A stretch of 43,992 nt of DNA from a virus. Below are positions 6,573 through 15,184 of the stretch, in pieces. Below the pieces are notes generated by a model. That model did no database searches, was not told where the DNA came from, and saw only the letters and a list, made by a program, of their open reading frames with translations. Positions within the stretch are counted from its first letter, which is position 1; each line of letters begins with the position of its first letter. The position numbers and the translations under genes were made by a program. The DNA lies in the IMG/VR virus record IMGVR_UViG_3300031669_000065, positions 1 to 43,992 of that record. One strand, written 5' to 3'.

Positions 6573-6593
6573 CCGAATTAGTTGACAATTCGG
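6573..6593 (+). promoter_or_regulatory. Inverted repeat overlapping a TTGACA box upstream of the head block
   Basis: CCGAATT (6573-6579) and AATTCGG (6587-6593) are perfect 7-bp arms around a 7-base centre. A consensus -35 hexamer TTGACA (6582-6587) lies inside it, and a related TTGACG follows at 6595-6600. A good -10 is not evident: TAGTTC at 6605-6610 is a poor match. The element sits in the 188-bp gap before the cupin gene, where a promoter for the structural operon would be expected. It may be an operator, or a simple RNA hairpin. Nothing else was seen in the gap. Confidence 0.4.
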
Positions 6594-6663
6594 ATTGACG
6601 GCTGTAGTTCCTATGAATTGGAAGATCCCTCGGTCTGGCGAACCTCAGGAAAGGAACCCACCC

Positions 6664-7422
6664 ATGTCTTATAACCCCAACAGGCAGAGCGCTGGTGCCC
6701 GGCGAGCAAACAGGACCCGTAGGTTGGATCCCCGTGCCGGTCACAAAGCGAGCGACATCGTCCGTCTTCGCGGTCCTCAGGCGGCGACGATCAGCGATGT
6801 GCGCAACAAGCAGAACACCCCCCGTGGTTGGAAGGTAGACATTCACAAGGGGGATCAGTTCGAGATGGTGTACGAGTACATCTGTTCCCGTAACGCGTCT
6901 GGGATGATCCGGCACACGACGTTGGACCGTGCGTTGCGCGTTCTGTTCGGGGAGCTGTACATCACCATCGGCGACGAAACGGCCGTGCTGAAGAGCGGGG
7001 ATTCCTATTCCCTCACAGCGGGGATGGAATATCAGATCGGAACCTCGGGAAACTACGACACCGAAGTGATGTTCTGCCAGGGTCCGAACTACGAGGAAAC
7101 GATCGAACAGCTGACTCCTCCGCAGGCGATCAACTCTGAATTGCTGATGAGGCTTCCTGAAGAGGATCCGCAGCAGTCTCTGTTCGATCCGGAATCCAGA
7201 GCGAGAGCCCAAGAGCACGCCACCCTGCTGGCTAAGGAGCGCCACCAGAGGGAAGTAGCCCGTCGTCAAGGCGCCACGGGTCAGGGTCACCAGGGGGCGC
7301 CCGGGGAGCCTGCGGTGGAAGTTGGCAAGACACCACCTCCGACTCGTAGATCCCCTCTGCCGGGTCAGCAGGTTCGTGGAGTGAATCCTCGTCCTGTCGG
7401 TGCTGGAGGCTACGGCGAATAG
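6664..7422 (+). CDS. Cupin-domain virion-associated protein
   Basis: ATG at 6664 is preceded by AGGAAAGGAA. The 252-residue protein has a basic N-terminus (Arg-rich, residues 1-35). It then has a cupin-like beta barrel at about 62-140, with alternating strands (LRVLFGELYITIGDETAVLK), the SGDSYSLTAGMEYQI turn typical of the second cupin motif, and strand TEVMFCQG. The usual metal-binding His residues are not clearly present. The C-terminal 90 residues are Gln/Pro/Arg-rich and look disordered. Position directly ahead of the portal region suggests a capsid-associated role. Ligand unknown. Confidence 0.75.
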   Translation: MSYNPNRQSAGARRANRTRRLDPRAGHKASDIVRLRGPQAATISDVRNKQNTPRGWKVDIHKGDQFEMVYEYICSRNASGMIRHTTLDRALRVLFGELYITIGDETAVLKSGDSYSLTAGMEYQIGTSGNYDTEVMFCQGPNYEETIEQLTPPQAINSELLMRLPEEDPQQSLFDPESRARAQEHATLLAKERHQREVARRQGATGQGHQGAPGEPAVEVGKTPPPTRRSPLPGQQVRGVNPRPVGAGGYGE

Positions 7423-7437
7423 CGATCTGGAGGATCC

Positions 7438-8790
7438 ATGGATCCCAAATTCTTCTGTAGGGAGTTTCCCGTAGCACGCAGTCGGCGTGTCCAGCCGCTG
7501 GGGCTGTTCATTCAGCTCCCCGATTGCCCGGAGATGGCGAAGGCCAAGAAAGCGAAGGCTGCTCCGATCGTCGAGGGGGCGAAGCCCGCACTCCAGATCA
7601 CAGATCGTCGGGCGGTTCATGCTGATCCTCCCAAGAAAGCGAAGGCTGCTCCGATCGTCGAGGGGGCGAAGCCCGCACTCCAGATCACAGATCGTCGGGC
7701 GGTTCATGCTGATCCTCCCAAGCCGTCACCATCTGAGGGTGGAACCCCTAAGACTCCCTTTTCTGAACCTCTGAAGATCATAGGAGAGCAGAAGGGGGCG
7801 AAGCCTGCCCCGTCGTTGGTGGGGCCAAAGGGCGAGTCACTCGCCAAGCCCACTGCTCCGACCACGGATGTTCGGTCGTCTGCCCAGCCAAAGTTGTTTG
7901 GATCCTCAGGACAGCAGGTTCATGCTGATTCTTCGAAGCCGTCGCCTTTTGAGGGTGGACTTCCGGAGACACCATCTTCTGGACCTTCGAAGATCATCCA
8001 ACCTGGAGCTAAGCCGACGTCCGGAGTGATTTCATCGTCGAAACCCTCTTCGAGTTCTTCAGGTTCCCTCGTTGATCCTTTTGGGGAGCCAATGTCATCC
8101 AGATTGACAGAGGGTCCGGGCGCTGCCCGACCGAAGCCGACGATCCACATGCCAGGTAGTGAGAAACCAGCAGGAGGTAAGATCGAAACTGTTAGTTCTG
8201 GATCGACTCCTAAGTCGACGATGACGGCGGACGAGCTTCAGTGGAACGCTGCCATCTCGTCTGCGAAGCAGCGTGAAGGTAAAGTGGCGCAGAATGAGGC
8301 TGAGTCTCGTCCCCTCGACTTCAAGCCAGGGACAACGCAAAAACCAGCTTCGTCACAGAAGCCTCTTGTGTCTCGTCCGGAAACTGCACCCATGTCATCT
8401 CAACAAAACAAGATGATGGCAGCTGCAGATGGTGGATCTAAAAAGGGGGAAGGGAAGCCGTCAGCAGGAGGAACTCAAGAAGGGGCACGCAAACCGGGCA
8501 GGGGTCCGAACGTCCTGGGGAGCTTCGGGACCGGATACCAGATCGGAATACAGGGTGATCCCGCAGCCACGGTTTCTCTTGTCGGGCATCGAGCGGCCGG
8601 GGCAGCGCACGGACTGCTGTCCCCCTCCACAGATCATGAACAGGGACGCATGCAGCGTGAGGCCTATCAGCAGAGGGCCGAGATGTTGAGGCAAAGCTCG
8701 CAGCAGAGCCAATCCTCGATGCAGAGATCTCTGTCGATCTCTGCGAGACCAGACACCCCTCCAGTGCGGTCTGGGTTGAGGCGGCCTTGA
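7438..8790 (+). CDS. Low-complexity Pro/Ser/Lys-rich protein, 450 aa
   Basis: The start at 7438 has GGAGG. Nearly the whole protein is predicted disordered, rich in Pro, Ser, Gly, Lys and Ala, apart from helical parts near residues 260-290 and 390-430 (Gln/Arg-rich). An exact 29-residue tandem duplication occupies residues 37-94. A degenerate relative of the following segment recurs later (HADPPKPSPSEGG and HADSSKPSPFEGG). No enzyme domain is visible. By position it may be a portal-proximal virion protein or an ejected protein. The TGA overlaps the next ATG. Confidence 0.75.
   Translation: MDPKFFCREFPVARSRRVQPLGLFIQLPDCPEMAKAKKAKAAPIVEGAKPALQITDRRAVHADPPKKAKAAPIVEGAKPALQITDRRAVHADPPKPSPSEGGTPKTPFSEPLKIIGEQKGAKPAPSLVGPKGESLAKPTAPTTDVRSSAQPKLFGSSGQQVHADSSKPSPFEGGLPETPSSGPSKIIQPGAKPTSGVISSSKPSSSSSGSLVDPFGEPMSSRLTEGPGAARPKPTIHMPGSEKPAGGKIETVSSGSTPKSTMTADELQWNAAISSAKQREGKVAQNEAESRPLDFKPGTTQKPASSQKPLVSRPETAPMSSQQNKMMAAADGGSKKGEGKPSAGGTQEGARKPGRGPNVLGSFGTGYQIGIQGDPAATVSLVGHRAAGAAHGLLSPSTDHEQGRMQREAYQQRAEMLRQSSQQSQSSMQRSLSISARPDTPPVRSGLRRP
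7546..7719 (+). repeat. Exact 87-bp tandem duplication inside a coding region
   Basis: Bases 7546-7632 and 7633-7719 are identical. The 87-bp period keeps the reading frame and duplicates 29 residues (KKAKAAPIVEG through HADPP). Perfect identity, including third codon positions, points to a recent event. A long minus-strand frame that crosses this region shows the same repeat and is only a shadow. Confidence 0.95.
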
Positions 8791-9866
8791 TGAAAGATCA
8801 CATCAGGACGAAGAGCACCGTAAAACTGCCGTCCTTGTATTTGAATTCGAAACTATTCCATCGTCCGTGCAGGGACGATCGCGATACTACGAATATCGGA
8901 GGCCACAACAAAGGCCTCCCCGATCCACAATTTGAGTCACTCGAACCTGACGAAGATGAGCTGTCCGTTTCTAAGGGATCTGTTTCTGATCTCGAAATGG
9001 TCAACAAAGAGAAGTGGGACGACGGAACGACAGTGGTACACAGAAAGTCCCCTTTTCCGGCGGAGAGAAAACCAGTCGTTTCTAGCAAGCTTCATGACGC
9101 TGCCTCCGTCGAACATGTTCCTCTTTCTTCCTTGAGAGGTTCTCAATCTACGGTTGCAGAGCATGGGGTGCAGCAGCACTTGGACAATCCTCCTTCCGCC
9201 TCTGCCGATCTTCCTATGGTCTATCGAACTCCTGAAGGGACCAACCATATCGCTGACGGTCACCATCGACTCGCCGCTGCGCATCTGCGTGGTGACAAAA
9301 CAGCAAAGGTTAAAGTTGTGGACCTTGGAAGTAGCGCCACTCGGAAAGCGATTCGTACGCTGGAGATGATCAAGGCTGGGGCGGCACAGGAGTCTGGTGA
9401 GTCCTGGATGCCTCAACCCGGGAAGCAGCGGAAGAGGGAGTACGACAGCAGCTTCCACAGGGACGCCCAACCTGGGATCTCTGGGGGCGCCACTCCAGAT
9501 CTCCCGGAACGTGGACGGGATTGGCACGGTACCGTACCTGGGGTTCCCGACGAGCCCGGGGCTCAGGGGAGCAAGATCGAGGACGAGCTTGATCACCCTC
9601 CAGCGAACTTGGTTGATGACAAATCTGACGCCAAGACGGTGCTCGAGGAGAAGAACGCGGAAGCAAAGAAGGCTCTTGCAGCGGCCCCTAGGTTTAGCCC
9701 GGGGCCGTTCATAGCGCCACCAGAGAGAGATTTTCTGCGCACGAAGGGGTGGTCGGACGAGGACATCGAGAGGGGTGACAGACCGATGCCTCCGCGTCTG
9801 AGGGCAGAGTTTAACAGGTGGTTGACGTCCACCGTTCGAAAGTCGATTGAGAGGTTGGTACGGTGA
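8790..9866 (+). CDS. ParB/Srx-like domain protein, 358 aa
   Basis: The ATG at 8790 overlaps the previous stop by one base. A ParB-like nuclease (ParB/sulfiredoxin superfamily) domain lies at residues about 108-180. It has VEHVPLSSLRGSQ at the start and the diagnostic motif IADGHHRLAAAHLRG (D156, G157, H158, H159, R160). Flanking regions are low-complexity and charged. The C-terminus has a short conserved-looking segment (RTKGWSDEDIERGDR) and an amphipathic helix. Domains of this type occur in ParB, where they bind CTP, and in many phage head-region proteins of unknown activity. It is coupled by a GTGA overlap to the portal gene. Confidence 0.78.
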   Translation: MKDHIRTKSTVKLPSLYLNSKLFHRPCRDDRDTTNIGGHNKGLPDPQFESLEPDEDELSVSKGSVSDLEMVNKEKWDDGTTVVHRKSPFPAERKPVVSSKLHDAASVEHVPLSSLRGSQSTVAEHGVQQHLDNPPSASADLPMVYRTPEGTNHIADGHHRLAAAHLRGDKTAKVKVVDLGSSATRKAIRTLEMIKAGAAQESGESWMPQPGKQRKREYDSSFHRDAQPGISGGATPDLPERGRDWHGTVPGVPDEPGAQGSKIEDELDHPPANLVDDKSDAKTVLEEKNAEAKKALAAAPRFSPGPFIAPPERDFLRTKGWSDEDIERGDRPMPPRLRAEFNRWLTSTVRKSIERLVR

Positions 9867-11899
9867 CCGCCAAAGCTGCTGTGAACTACCTGGAGCTGGG
9901 AAAGTCGATCTCAGCCATGACCAGGCCAGACGACATCTTTTCAGCCGTCCAGGAGCTGAGGCAGATGACGTCACACCTCCCCGCTATGATAAAGGCGGAT
10001 GATCCAATGCGCGGGATCAGTGGGGAGAAACCAGCGCGTGGACCCAGGGCGGTTTTTTTCGATCCCCTTAGCCTGCAGTACTCGCTAGGGTACAAAGATC
10101 GACGGTATAGCCTGACGTACGACACGCTCCGCCGGATTTCCCATCAGGTCTCAATCATCGCGTCGATCATCAATACTCGAATCGCTCAGATCGCTTCCTT
10201 CTGTGAGCCGTACCGATTGACGAAGTCACTGGGGTTCCGGATCAAGCATAAGAGTCCCGATCACCTGACGTCAGACTCGGAGCGGGAGTTCATCGAGCAC
10301 CTTGAGGCGTTTGTCTTGAGTTGTGGTGAACCAGGCAGATCGAATCCGTTCATTCGTATGAAGCGTCCCAAGTTCGAGACGTTTCTGAAGTCGATCGTAC
10401 GGGACACGCTTACGTTCGACCAACTGGGATTCGAGATCGTACCTCGTCGTGACAAGATCCCGTTCGAGTTCTGGGCCACGGATGCTGCCACTCTCAGGAT
10501 CGCCTCTCCCGATCGCGACACCAGTTCTCATTTCAGCCACCATTGGCGTACTCCTTTAACGCCGACACTGCAGCCAGGGCGGTTCGATAACCTGTATGCG
10601 GGGGAGAGGTACGGAGATCGTTGGCCTGACAGCAACGAGAGAGCTGCGAGCTTCGTTCAAATTGTCAACGGGCAGATTGAGAACATCTACTCCAATGATG
10701 AGATGGCGTTCGGGGTTCGTAACCCCAGAACGGACATCTACATCCAGGGATACGGTTACGGTGAGCTGGAGCAGCTCATCACGATCGTAACGTCGATCAT
10801 CTATGCCGAGGAGTACAATCGGCGTTTCTTCTCTCAGGGTGCGAACCCCAAAGGGCTCCTCAACTTCAAGGGAGACAATTGGACTCCAGATCAGCTTGAG
10901 GGCTTCAAGCGTCAGTGGATTGCTCAGGTAGCGGGAACTGAGAACGCCTGGAAGACCCCCATCACCCAGTCAGAGGGCATTGAATGGATCGACCTCCAGA
11001 GGTCGAACCAGGAGATGGGGTACCAGGGGTGGTTGGAGTATCTGATTAAGATCACTTGTGGTGTGTATCTCATCGATCCGGCGGAGATCAACTTCGACCT
11101 CCATGGGGGAGTTCAGCAAACCCCTCTGTTCGAGTCGTCCCAGGAATGGAAGCTCAAGGCGTCTCGTGATCGCGGGTTGAAGCCCCTTCTTCGATTCATC
11201 GCGGGCTTGATCAACGAATACATCATCGATAAGATCGACGATCATTTCATGTTCGAGTTCGCTGGTCTTGACGAGCTGACCGAACAAGAGAAGCACGAGT
11301 TGATCAAGGAGCAGATCGCTAGCTACAAGACGCTGAATGAGGCGAGGCGTGAACTGGACTTGCCGGAGATTCAGGGTGGTATCGGAGAGCTTCCTTTGAA
11401 TCCGACTCTGGTCCAACTCCTTCAGATGCAGCAGCAGCGAGAAGACATGCTGAAGCAGCAGGAGGAGCAGAAGCAGCAGGAGGAAATGCAAGCTCAGCAA
11501 CAGGGAGCGGAACAACAGCAGCAAGAACAGCAGGAGCCCCCCGACCCCGAGAAGGAACAGAAGGTTCGTCACGCGGAGGACAAGCATCCGCTCGAGATGG
11601 AGCTTCTTCAGCAGAAGGTGCAGCAAAGTGATCAGCAGATGGGCGGCGTTCCTGGTGCTCCGATGGGGGCAGAAGGTGTAGCACCATCAGAAGGCGGATC
11701 GCCTCAAGAGGCAGTGCCAGGAGGAGCACCACCAGAAGGAGCAACGCCCCAAGGACCGGATGGTATGCCTCCCGAAGAGGCGTTGCCGCCGGGTCCCCCA
11801 CCGCGTCCACAAGGTGATTCGAAGAAGCAGTATGCTGCCTTGTTCGGTAAGTCGATCACGTATGACGACTTCATCGACTTCATGAGGAGTAGACGATGA
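9863..11899 (+). CDS. Portal protein
   Basis: The 678-residue protein shows features of tailed-phage portal proteins. There is an N-terminal region with repeated helices (YDTLRRISHQVSIIASIINT), then FLKSIVRDTLTFDQLGFEIV and a beta-rich wing. The core carries YNRRFFSQGANPKGLL followed by a helical segment and GVYLIDPAEINFD, typical of portals in contractile-tailed phages. About 520-650 is a Gln/Glu then Pro/Gly-rich disordered tail. Twelve copies would form the DNA-entry ring at the capsid vertex. It starts with GTG at 9863 (GTGA overlap) and ends with an ATGA overlap with the next gene. Confidence 0.88.
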   Translation: MTAKAAVNYLELGKSISAMTRPDDIFSAVQELRQMTSHLPAMIKADDPMRGISGEKPARGPRAVFFDPLSLQYSLGYKDRRYSLTYDTLRRISHQVSIIASIINTRIAQIASFCEPYRLTKSLGFRIKHKSPDHLTSDSEREFIEHLEAFVLSCGEPGRSNPFIRMKRPKFETFLKSIVRDTLTFDQLGFEIVPRRDKIPFEFWATDAATLRIASPDRDTSSHFSHHWRTPLTPTLQPGRFDNLYAGERYGDRWPDSNERAASFVQIVNGQIENIYSNDEMAFGVRNPRTDIYIQGYGYGELEQLITIVTSIIYAEEYNRRFFSQGANPKGLLNFKGDNWTPDQLEGFKRQWIAQVAGTENAWKTPITQSEGIEWIDLQRSNQEMGYQGWLEYLIKITCGVYLIDPAEINFDLHGGVQQTPLFESSQEWKLKASRDRGLKPLLRFIAGLINEYIIDKIDDHFMFEFAGLDELTEQEKHELIKEQIASYKTLNEARRELDLPEIQGGIGELPLNPTLVQLLQMQQQREDMLKQQEEQKQQEEMQAQQQGAEQQQQEQQEPPDPEKEQKVRHAEDKHPLEMELLQQKVQQSDQQMGGVPGAPMGAEGVAPSEGGSPQEAVPGGAPPEGATPQGPDGMPPEEALPPGPPPRPQGDSKKQYAALFGKSITYDDFIDFMRSRR

Positions 11900-13668
11900 G
11901 GTTGTTCATCAAAGGTTTGGAACAAATACGGCCCTCCAAGGACATCAAAGAGTGGGGAGCTGGAGAACCACACGAGGATAAAAAGGCTATGGCTTCGTCA
12001 GATGAGACACGCAAAGGGGTACCGAGATACCTGGAGCAGACGGGTTCACTTTCGGTACATCCTTATAGCCAAGCTAGGGGGAGTGCCGCTGAGGCGGGAC
12101 AAAGAGCGTCCTGGAACCGTGACAAAAATCCTGAGTTGCACGCGGTCGATGTAAGCTCTGGTCAGAGGCATCGTGCCCGAAGCTTGAGTCCTGAAATAAC
12201 GTCTGCTCCCCAGACTGGTGTTCGTGTGGGGATGCCTCTTCCGAAGAAGGAGAAGAAGGTCATGACCGCTGTGGAGAAAGCAGACGCCGAAAAGGCATAC
12301 CCTCTCGGAGAGGGGCCAAAGGCCACAGCTGGTGGTGGCCAGGTTTGGGCACAGAAGATTCCGAATGAAAAGAAACCTCCTGAGAAAAAGAAGATCGACC
12401 TCGGTACCGCTCCAATGATGTCAGCTCAGAAGGCTATGGAGGCTCTGACGCCCTTTCTCAGCCCGAAGTCCGTGCTGGTTTCAATGATCAAAGGGTGCTC
12501 TGAGAAGGCTGCTCGTTTGGTCCCAGACGCGGCAGTCGTTAAAGGTGAGGAAGACAAGAAGGAAGCTCCCAAACCGGCTGACAAGCCTCCGGGTTCTTCA
12601 TTCCAGGCTAAACTGTCTCAACCGACCAAGAGTCCAGTGAGCGTTCCTGGAAGCGGCAGTCACTTGAAGTTTTCGTTCGGTAAGAGTGATCCTGTCCAGA
12701 AGGACATGGAACATCTGGCTGGCGAGAACAAGAAGGTGATGCCCTCTTCTCCTCCTGCAGTAGCAGCAGCGACACACAAGCTGGGCTGGGACACGCCAGC
12801 GATGTTCCAAGGCGGCGGGTCCCGTAAGCAAGCGCTATCAGGTGCGGCTCCGCAGCAGGGCGCCACAGGGGCCATGAAGAACAACCCTCCGGGTGTCCTA
12901 TCCTCGACCTCGGTGAAGCCAAAAGCCAAGCCGTTAGCCGCCGGATCAACCATTTCTATGACACCTGTTGCCTCGTCGAGGCCTTCACCCACACAGAAGG
13001 TGGCTAGCATGACCAAGTCAGCAATCGAAGTCCTCAAGGGGATGATCAACAGAGCCTCGAGCTTCCCTGGGAACCCTGCCAGGGCGAATTGGCGAGTACC
13101 CGGAACGGCTTTCGCTGGGAACAAGGACAACATGAGAGGTCCAGTTTCTGGGTCTGAAGGACCGGCGAACGATTCCCAGGAGAACAGCCCTGTTCGCGGG
13201 ACGCCCTCTCCGGGCCGTGGGGCCAACGAGAACGGGCCCGTTCACGACACCCCCCATGGCGGCAAGGGCCCGGCCCAAACGTCTGTGAGTGGTACTGAGG
13301 GGCCTGCGAATGACAGCCAGATGAGCAAGGCGGTTGGTGCCTCTGCGGTCCCCAGGATGCCGCGGGCGATGGCTATGGCCATGGACACCTGGCGTTCGGC
13401 GACCCAGGTTCTCACCAGGGGGAATTCGGCGTTCGCAGAGCACGCGGGAACCGGGCCGCTGCACGCAGAGATGGTCGACCATATCGACGAGGCCACGTAC
13501 GATCGTGGGACTCGGCATGGTCCCGTCCTCAAATCCTGCAGCGGCTGTGGTCGTACCTACACCCTGATCAAGAGCACTGACGGGTGCCCCAGCTGCAAGA
13601 GCCTCCCGCAGTCGAACATGGCCAAGAGTCGAGGGGGGTACCTGATCCCGTCCTCGATCTCGGAGTAG
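11896..13668 (+). CDS. Low-complexity protein with C-terminal zinc ribbon, 590 aa
   Basis: The start overlaps the portal stop (ATGA). Most of the protein is Lys/Pro/Ala/Ser-rich and disordered, with a few short helices (residues about 175-210, 370-385). Residues about 415-480 hold an imperfect repeat (GSEGPANDSQ and GTEGPANDSQ, with Pro/Gly-rich spacers). A zinc ribbon near the end is formed by C548, C551, C564 and C567 (CSGC and CPSC), preceded by a short helical region with His and Asp. There is no enzyme signature. By context it is probably portal- or capsid-associated. Confidence 0.75.
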   Translation: MRLFIKGLEQIRPSKDIKEWGAGEPHEDKKAMASSDETRKGVPRYLEQTGSLSVHPYSQARGSAAEAGQRASWNRDKNPELHAVDVSSGQRHRARSLSPEITSAPQTGVRVGMPLPKKEKKVMTAVEKADAEKAYPLGEGPKATAGGGQVWAQKIPNEKKPPEKKKIDLGTAPMMSAQKAMEALTPFLSPKSVLVSMIKGCSEKAARLVPDAAVVKGEEDKKEAPKPADKPPGSSFQAKLSQPTKSPVSVPGSGSHLKFSFGKSDPVQKDMEHLAGENKKVMPSSPPAVAAATHKLGWDTPAMFQGGGSRKQALSGAAPQQGATGAMKNNPPGVLSSTSVKPKAKPLAAGSTISMTPVASSRPSPTQKVASMTKSAIEVLKGMINRASSFPGNPARANWRVPGTAFAGNKDNMRGPVSGSEGPANDSQENSPVRGTPSPGRGANENGPVHDTPHGGKGPAQTSVSGTEGPANDSQMSKAVGASAVPRMPRAMAMAMDTWRSATQVLTRGNSAFAEHAGTGPLHAEMVDHIDEATYDRGTRHGPVLKSCSGCGRTYTLIKSTDGCPSCKSLPQSNMAKSRGGYLIPSSISE

Positions 13669-13680
13669 GCGGAGGAACCG

Positions 13681-14430
13681 ATGAGTTTCGAACGGCAAAG
13701 AATTGGGCTATTCGTGTCCGGCGAAACTCGTCGGGGGGCGCCTCTGTTCGTCCGTTTGAGCCCAACCGATCTTCGGAAAGCTGTGGGACGGGACCGTATT
13801 CCCGGGGGCCTGGCCGACGATAAGTGTCCTGGGTCTTTTGATCCCCAGGCTGTGAAGGTTGGAGCCAAGGTGGAGCGGGAGCATTCGTCTGATCCCGCCA
13901 TACAAGAGGAGATCACTCGGGATCACCTGACGGAGGACAAGGAATACTACAAGAAGCTGGCCAGGATGGAGGGAGATTCAAAAAAGGTGATCGACAAAGG
14001 TGCCGCCAAAAACCTGGCTCGCAAGGTCAATTTTGGATCTCCGGAACCGTTTGTCCACCACTCCATGACGAAGCCCTCTGTTGACTTTTCGAAGCCCAAG
14101 GCGGCAAAGAATCAACAGGAAGCACAAAAGGCGATTCCGGGTCAGGTGAGTGCCAGTGATCCATCTGTGACCCAGCCTAGGGTTTCTAACCCGCAGGCCG
14201 AGCAGAACAAAGTGAATGCAGCCGGACACTACATGCTGGCAGATCACTTCAGTCGTCAGCCTGGGCCCGAGGCCCAGGCCAAGGTCAAGTTTCACAACGA
14301 TCAGTTTCATGCCCATCTTCAAGCAGGGCACAAACCGGAGGCACCGCATTTCGAAAGAGCCCGGTACCAGATGCCGAAGCATGTGGCCTCTGCTCTCGGG
14401 AAGTCAGACGCTTTGTACGTTAGACTCTAG
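13681..14430 (+). CDS. DUF5661-like protein, 249 aa
   Basis: The ribosome site GGAGGAA precedes ATG at 13681. Residues about 53-93 contain a motif found in many phage head-region proteins: FDPQAVKVGAKVEREHSSD followed by a helix and DHLTEDKEYYKKL. I associate this pattern (a Glu-His pair, then DHL-E-YY) with DUF5661, whose function is unknown. The N-terminal 50 residues form a separate basic beta-like region. The C-terminal half is low-complexity, ending in a His-rich helical segment (about 180-235). It is likely a virion or cargo protein by position. Confidence 0.65.
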   Translation: MSFERQRIGLFVSGETRRGAPLFVRLSPTDLRKAVGRDRIPGGLADDKCPGSFDPQAVKVGAKVEREHSSDPAIQEEITRDHLTEDKEYYKKLARMEGDSKKVIDKGAAKNLARKVNFGSPEPFVHHSMTKPSVDFSKPKAAKNQQEAQKAIPGQVSASDPSVTQPRVSNPQAEQNKVNAAGHYMLADHFSRQPGPEAQAKVKFHNDQFHAHLQAGHKPEAPHFERARYQMPKHVASALGKSDALYVRL

Positions 14431-14444
14431 CCTAGGAGAATTCT

Positions 14445-14693
14445 ATGAAGCCGCTTATGATCTTTGTTGTTGCCCTCACCCTGATTTCAGTGTTCGGTTG
14501 CAGTTCCGACGATCCGAAAGTAGACTTCGCCGTGGACGGAGGCGTATCGGATGTCGTGGTGGCGGACACATCTTTCGACGTTGTCGAGGTTCTGGACGCC
14601 GCAGATGCAGGTGTGGCCGACGAAGCAGTCACGGACAGTTCCGATGATGGGGAAGTTGTCGACGCTGTCGTGGACACGACCCCGTCTGAGTAA
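14445..14693 (+). CDS. Asp/Val-rich small lipoprotein
   Basis: The 82-residue protein begins with a clear signal peptide (MKPLMIFVVALTLISVFGC). It ends in a lipobox-like V-F-G-C with C19 as the likely lipidated cysteine; Phe at -2 is unusual. The mature part is very acidic, made of D/V/A repeats with no Lys or Arg after about residue 25. Such Asp-rich tails are typical of surface lipoproteins in some delta-type bacteria. The site ahead of it is AGGAGAATTCT. A lipoprotein inside a virion-gene block may act in superinfection exclusion or lysis, or may simply be a captured gene. The function is unproven. Confidence 0.75.
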   Translation: MKPLMIFVVALTLISVFGCSSDDPKVDFAVDGGVSDVVVADTSFDVVEVLDAADAGVADEAVTDSSDDGEVVDAVVDTTPSE

Positions 14694-14704
14694 GGAGTTC
14701 ACCA

Positions 14705-15184
14705 ATGTCGAACAACCCATTTTCTGGCCGTGTACCTCTCAATCTCCGGAAGAGCGGGGCGGAGGAAGTGATCAAGTCGGCCACCAGCTACCGACCCGGT
14801 GAGACTCACAACCCTCGGGTGAGAGATCAGTACACCGATCCCCACTTGGCTCCAAGGAACGTGGGTTGTACGCCGCTGCGTCGGTACCCCAATGGGAAGC
14901 TGGACGTGAAGTATGTGGCGTCGGCGATCATCGATCTCATTCACAAAGCCCAGGACATCGGGAAGTTGACGGAGTTCGAGAAGGCGCTCCTGACGGTGAT
15001 CTTGCCGAAGCAGTTCCAGTTTCACGGGATGGATGCACGCCTGGCGGGCACGCATGCTCATCTCTCCGACGAAGAGAAGATTCTGGTCGCGATGGTGGTC
15101 AGTGGTCATCTCAAGGAGGAGGAGAACTGGAACGCCGGAGCCGGAGGCGGTAGTGTCCCGGGACGTCACACCACCCGTAGTTAG
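14705..15184 (+). CDS. Hypothetical virion-block protein, 159 aa
   Basis: The AAGGAG site sits nine bases ahead of ATG 14705. The N-terminal 60 residues are extended and Arg/Pro-rich (RVPLNLRKSG, YRPGETHNPRVRDQYTDPH). The C-terminal part is helical (VKYVASAIIDLIHKAQDIG, LTEFEKALLTVILPKQF). The final 15 residues are Gly-rich and lie near the start of the next gene. No family is recognised. Confidence 0.72.
   Translation: MSNNPFSGRVPLNLRKSGAEEVIKSATSYRPGETHNPRVRDQYTDPHLAPRNVGCTPLRRYPNGKLDVKYVASAIIDLIHKAQDIGKLTEFEKALLTVILPKQFQFHGMDARLAGTHAHLSDEEKILVAMVVSGHLKEEENWNAGAGGGSVPGRHTTRS

Noticed and set aside
6565-7707. Long minus-strand frame (380 codons) opposite the cupin and low-complexity genes
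   Set aside because: It is antisense to two well-supported genes with ribosome sites, its product is Arg/Leu-rich noise, and its internal repeat only mirrors the 87-bp DNA duplication.
8937-9974. Minus-strand frame (345 codons) opposite the ParB-like gene
   Set aside because: Antisense to a gene with a recognisable ParB-like motif and coupled start and stop.
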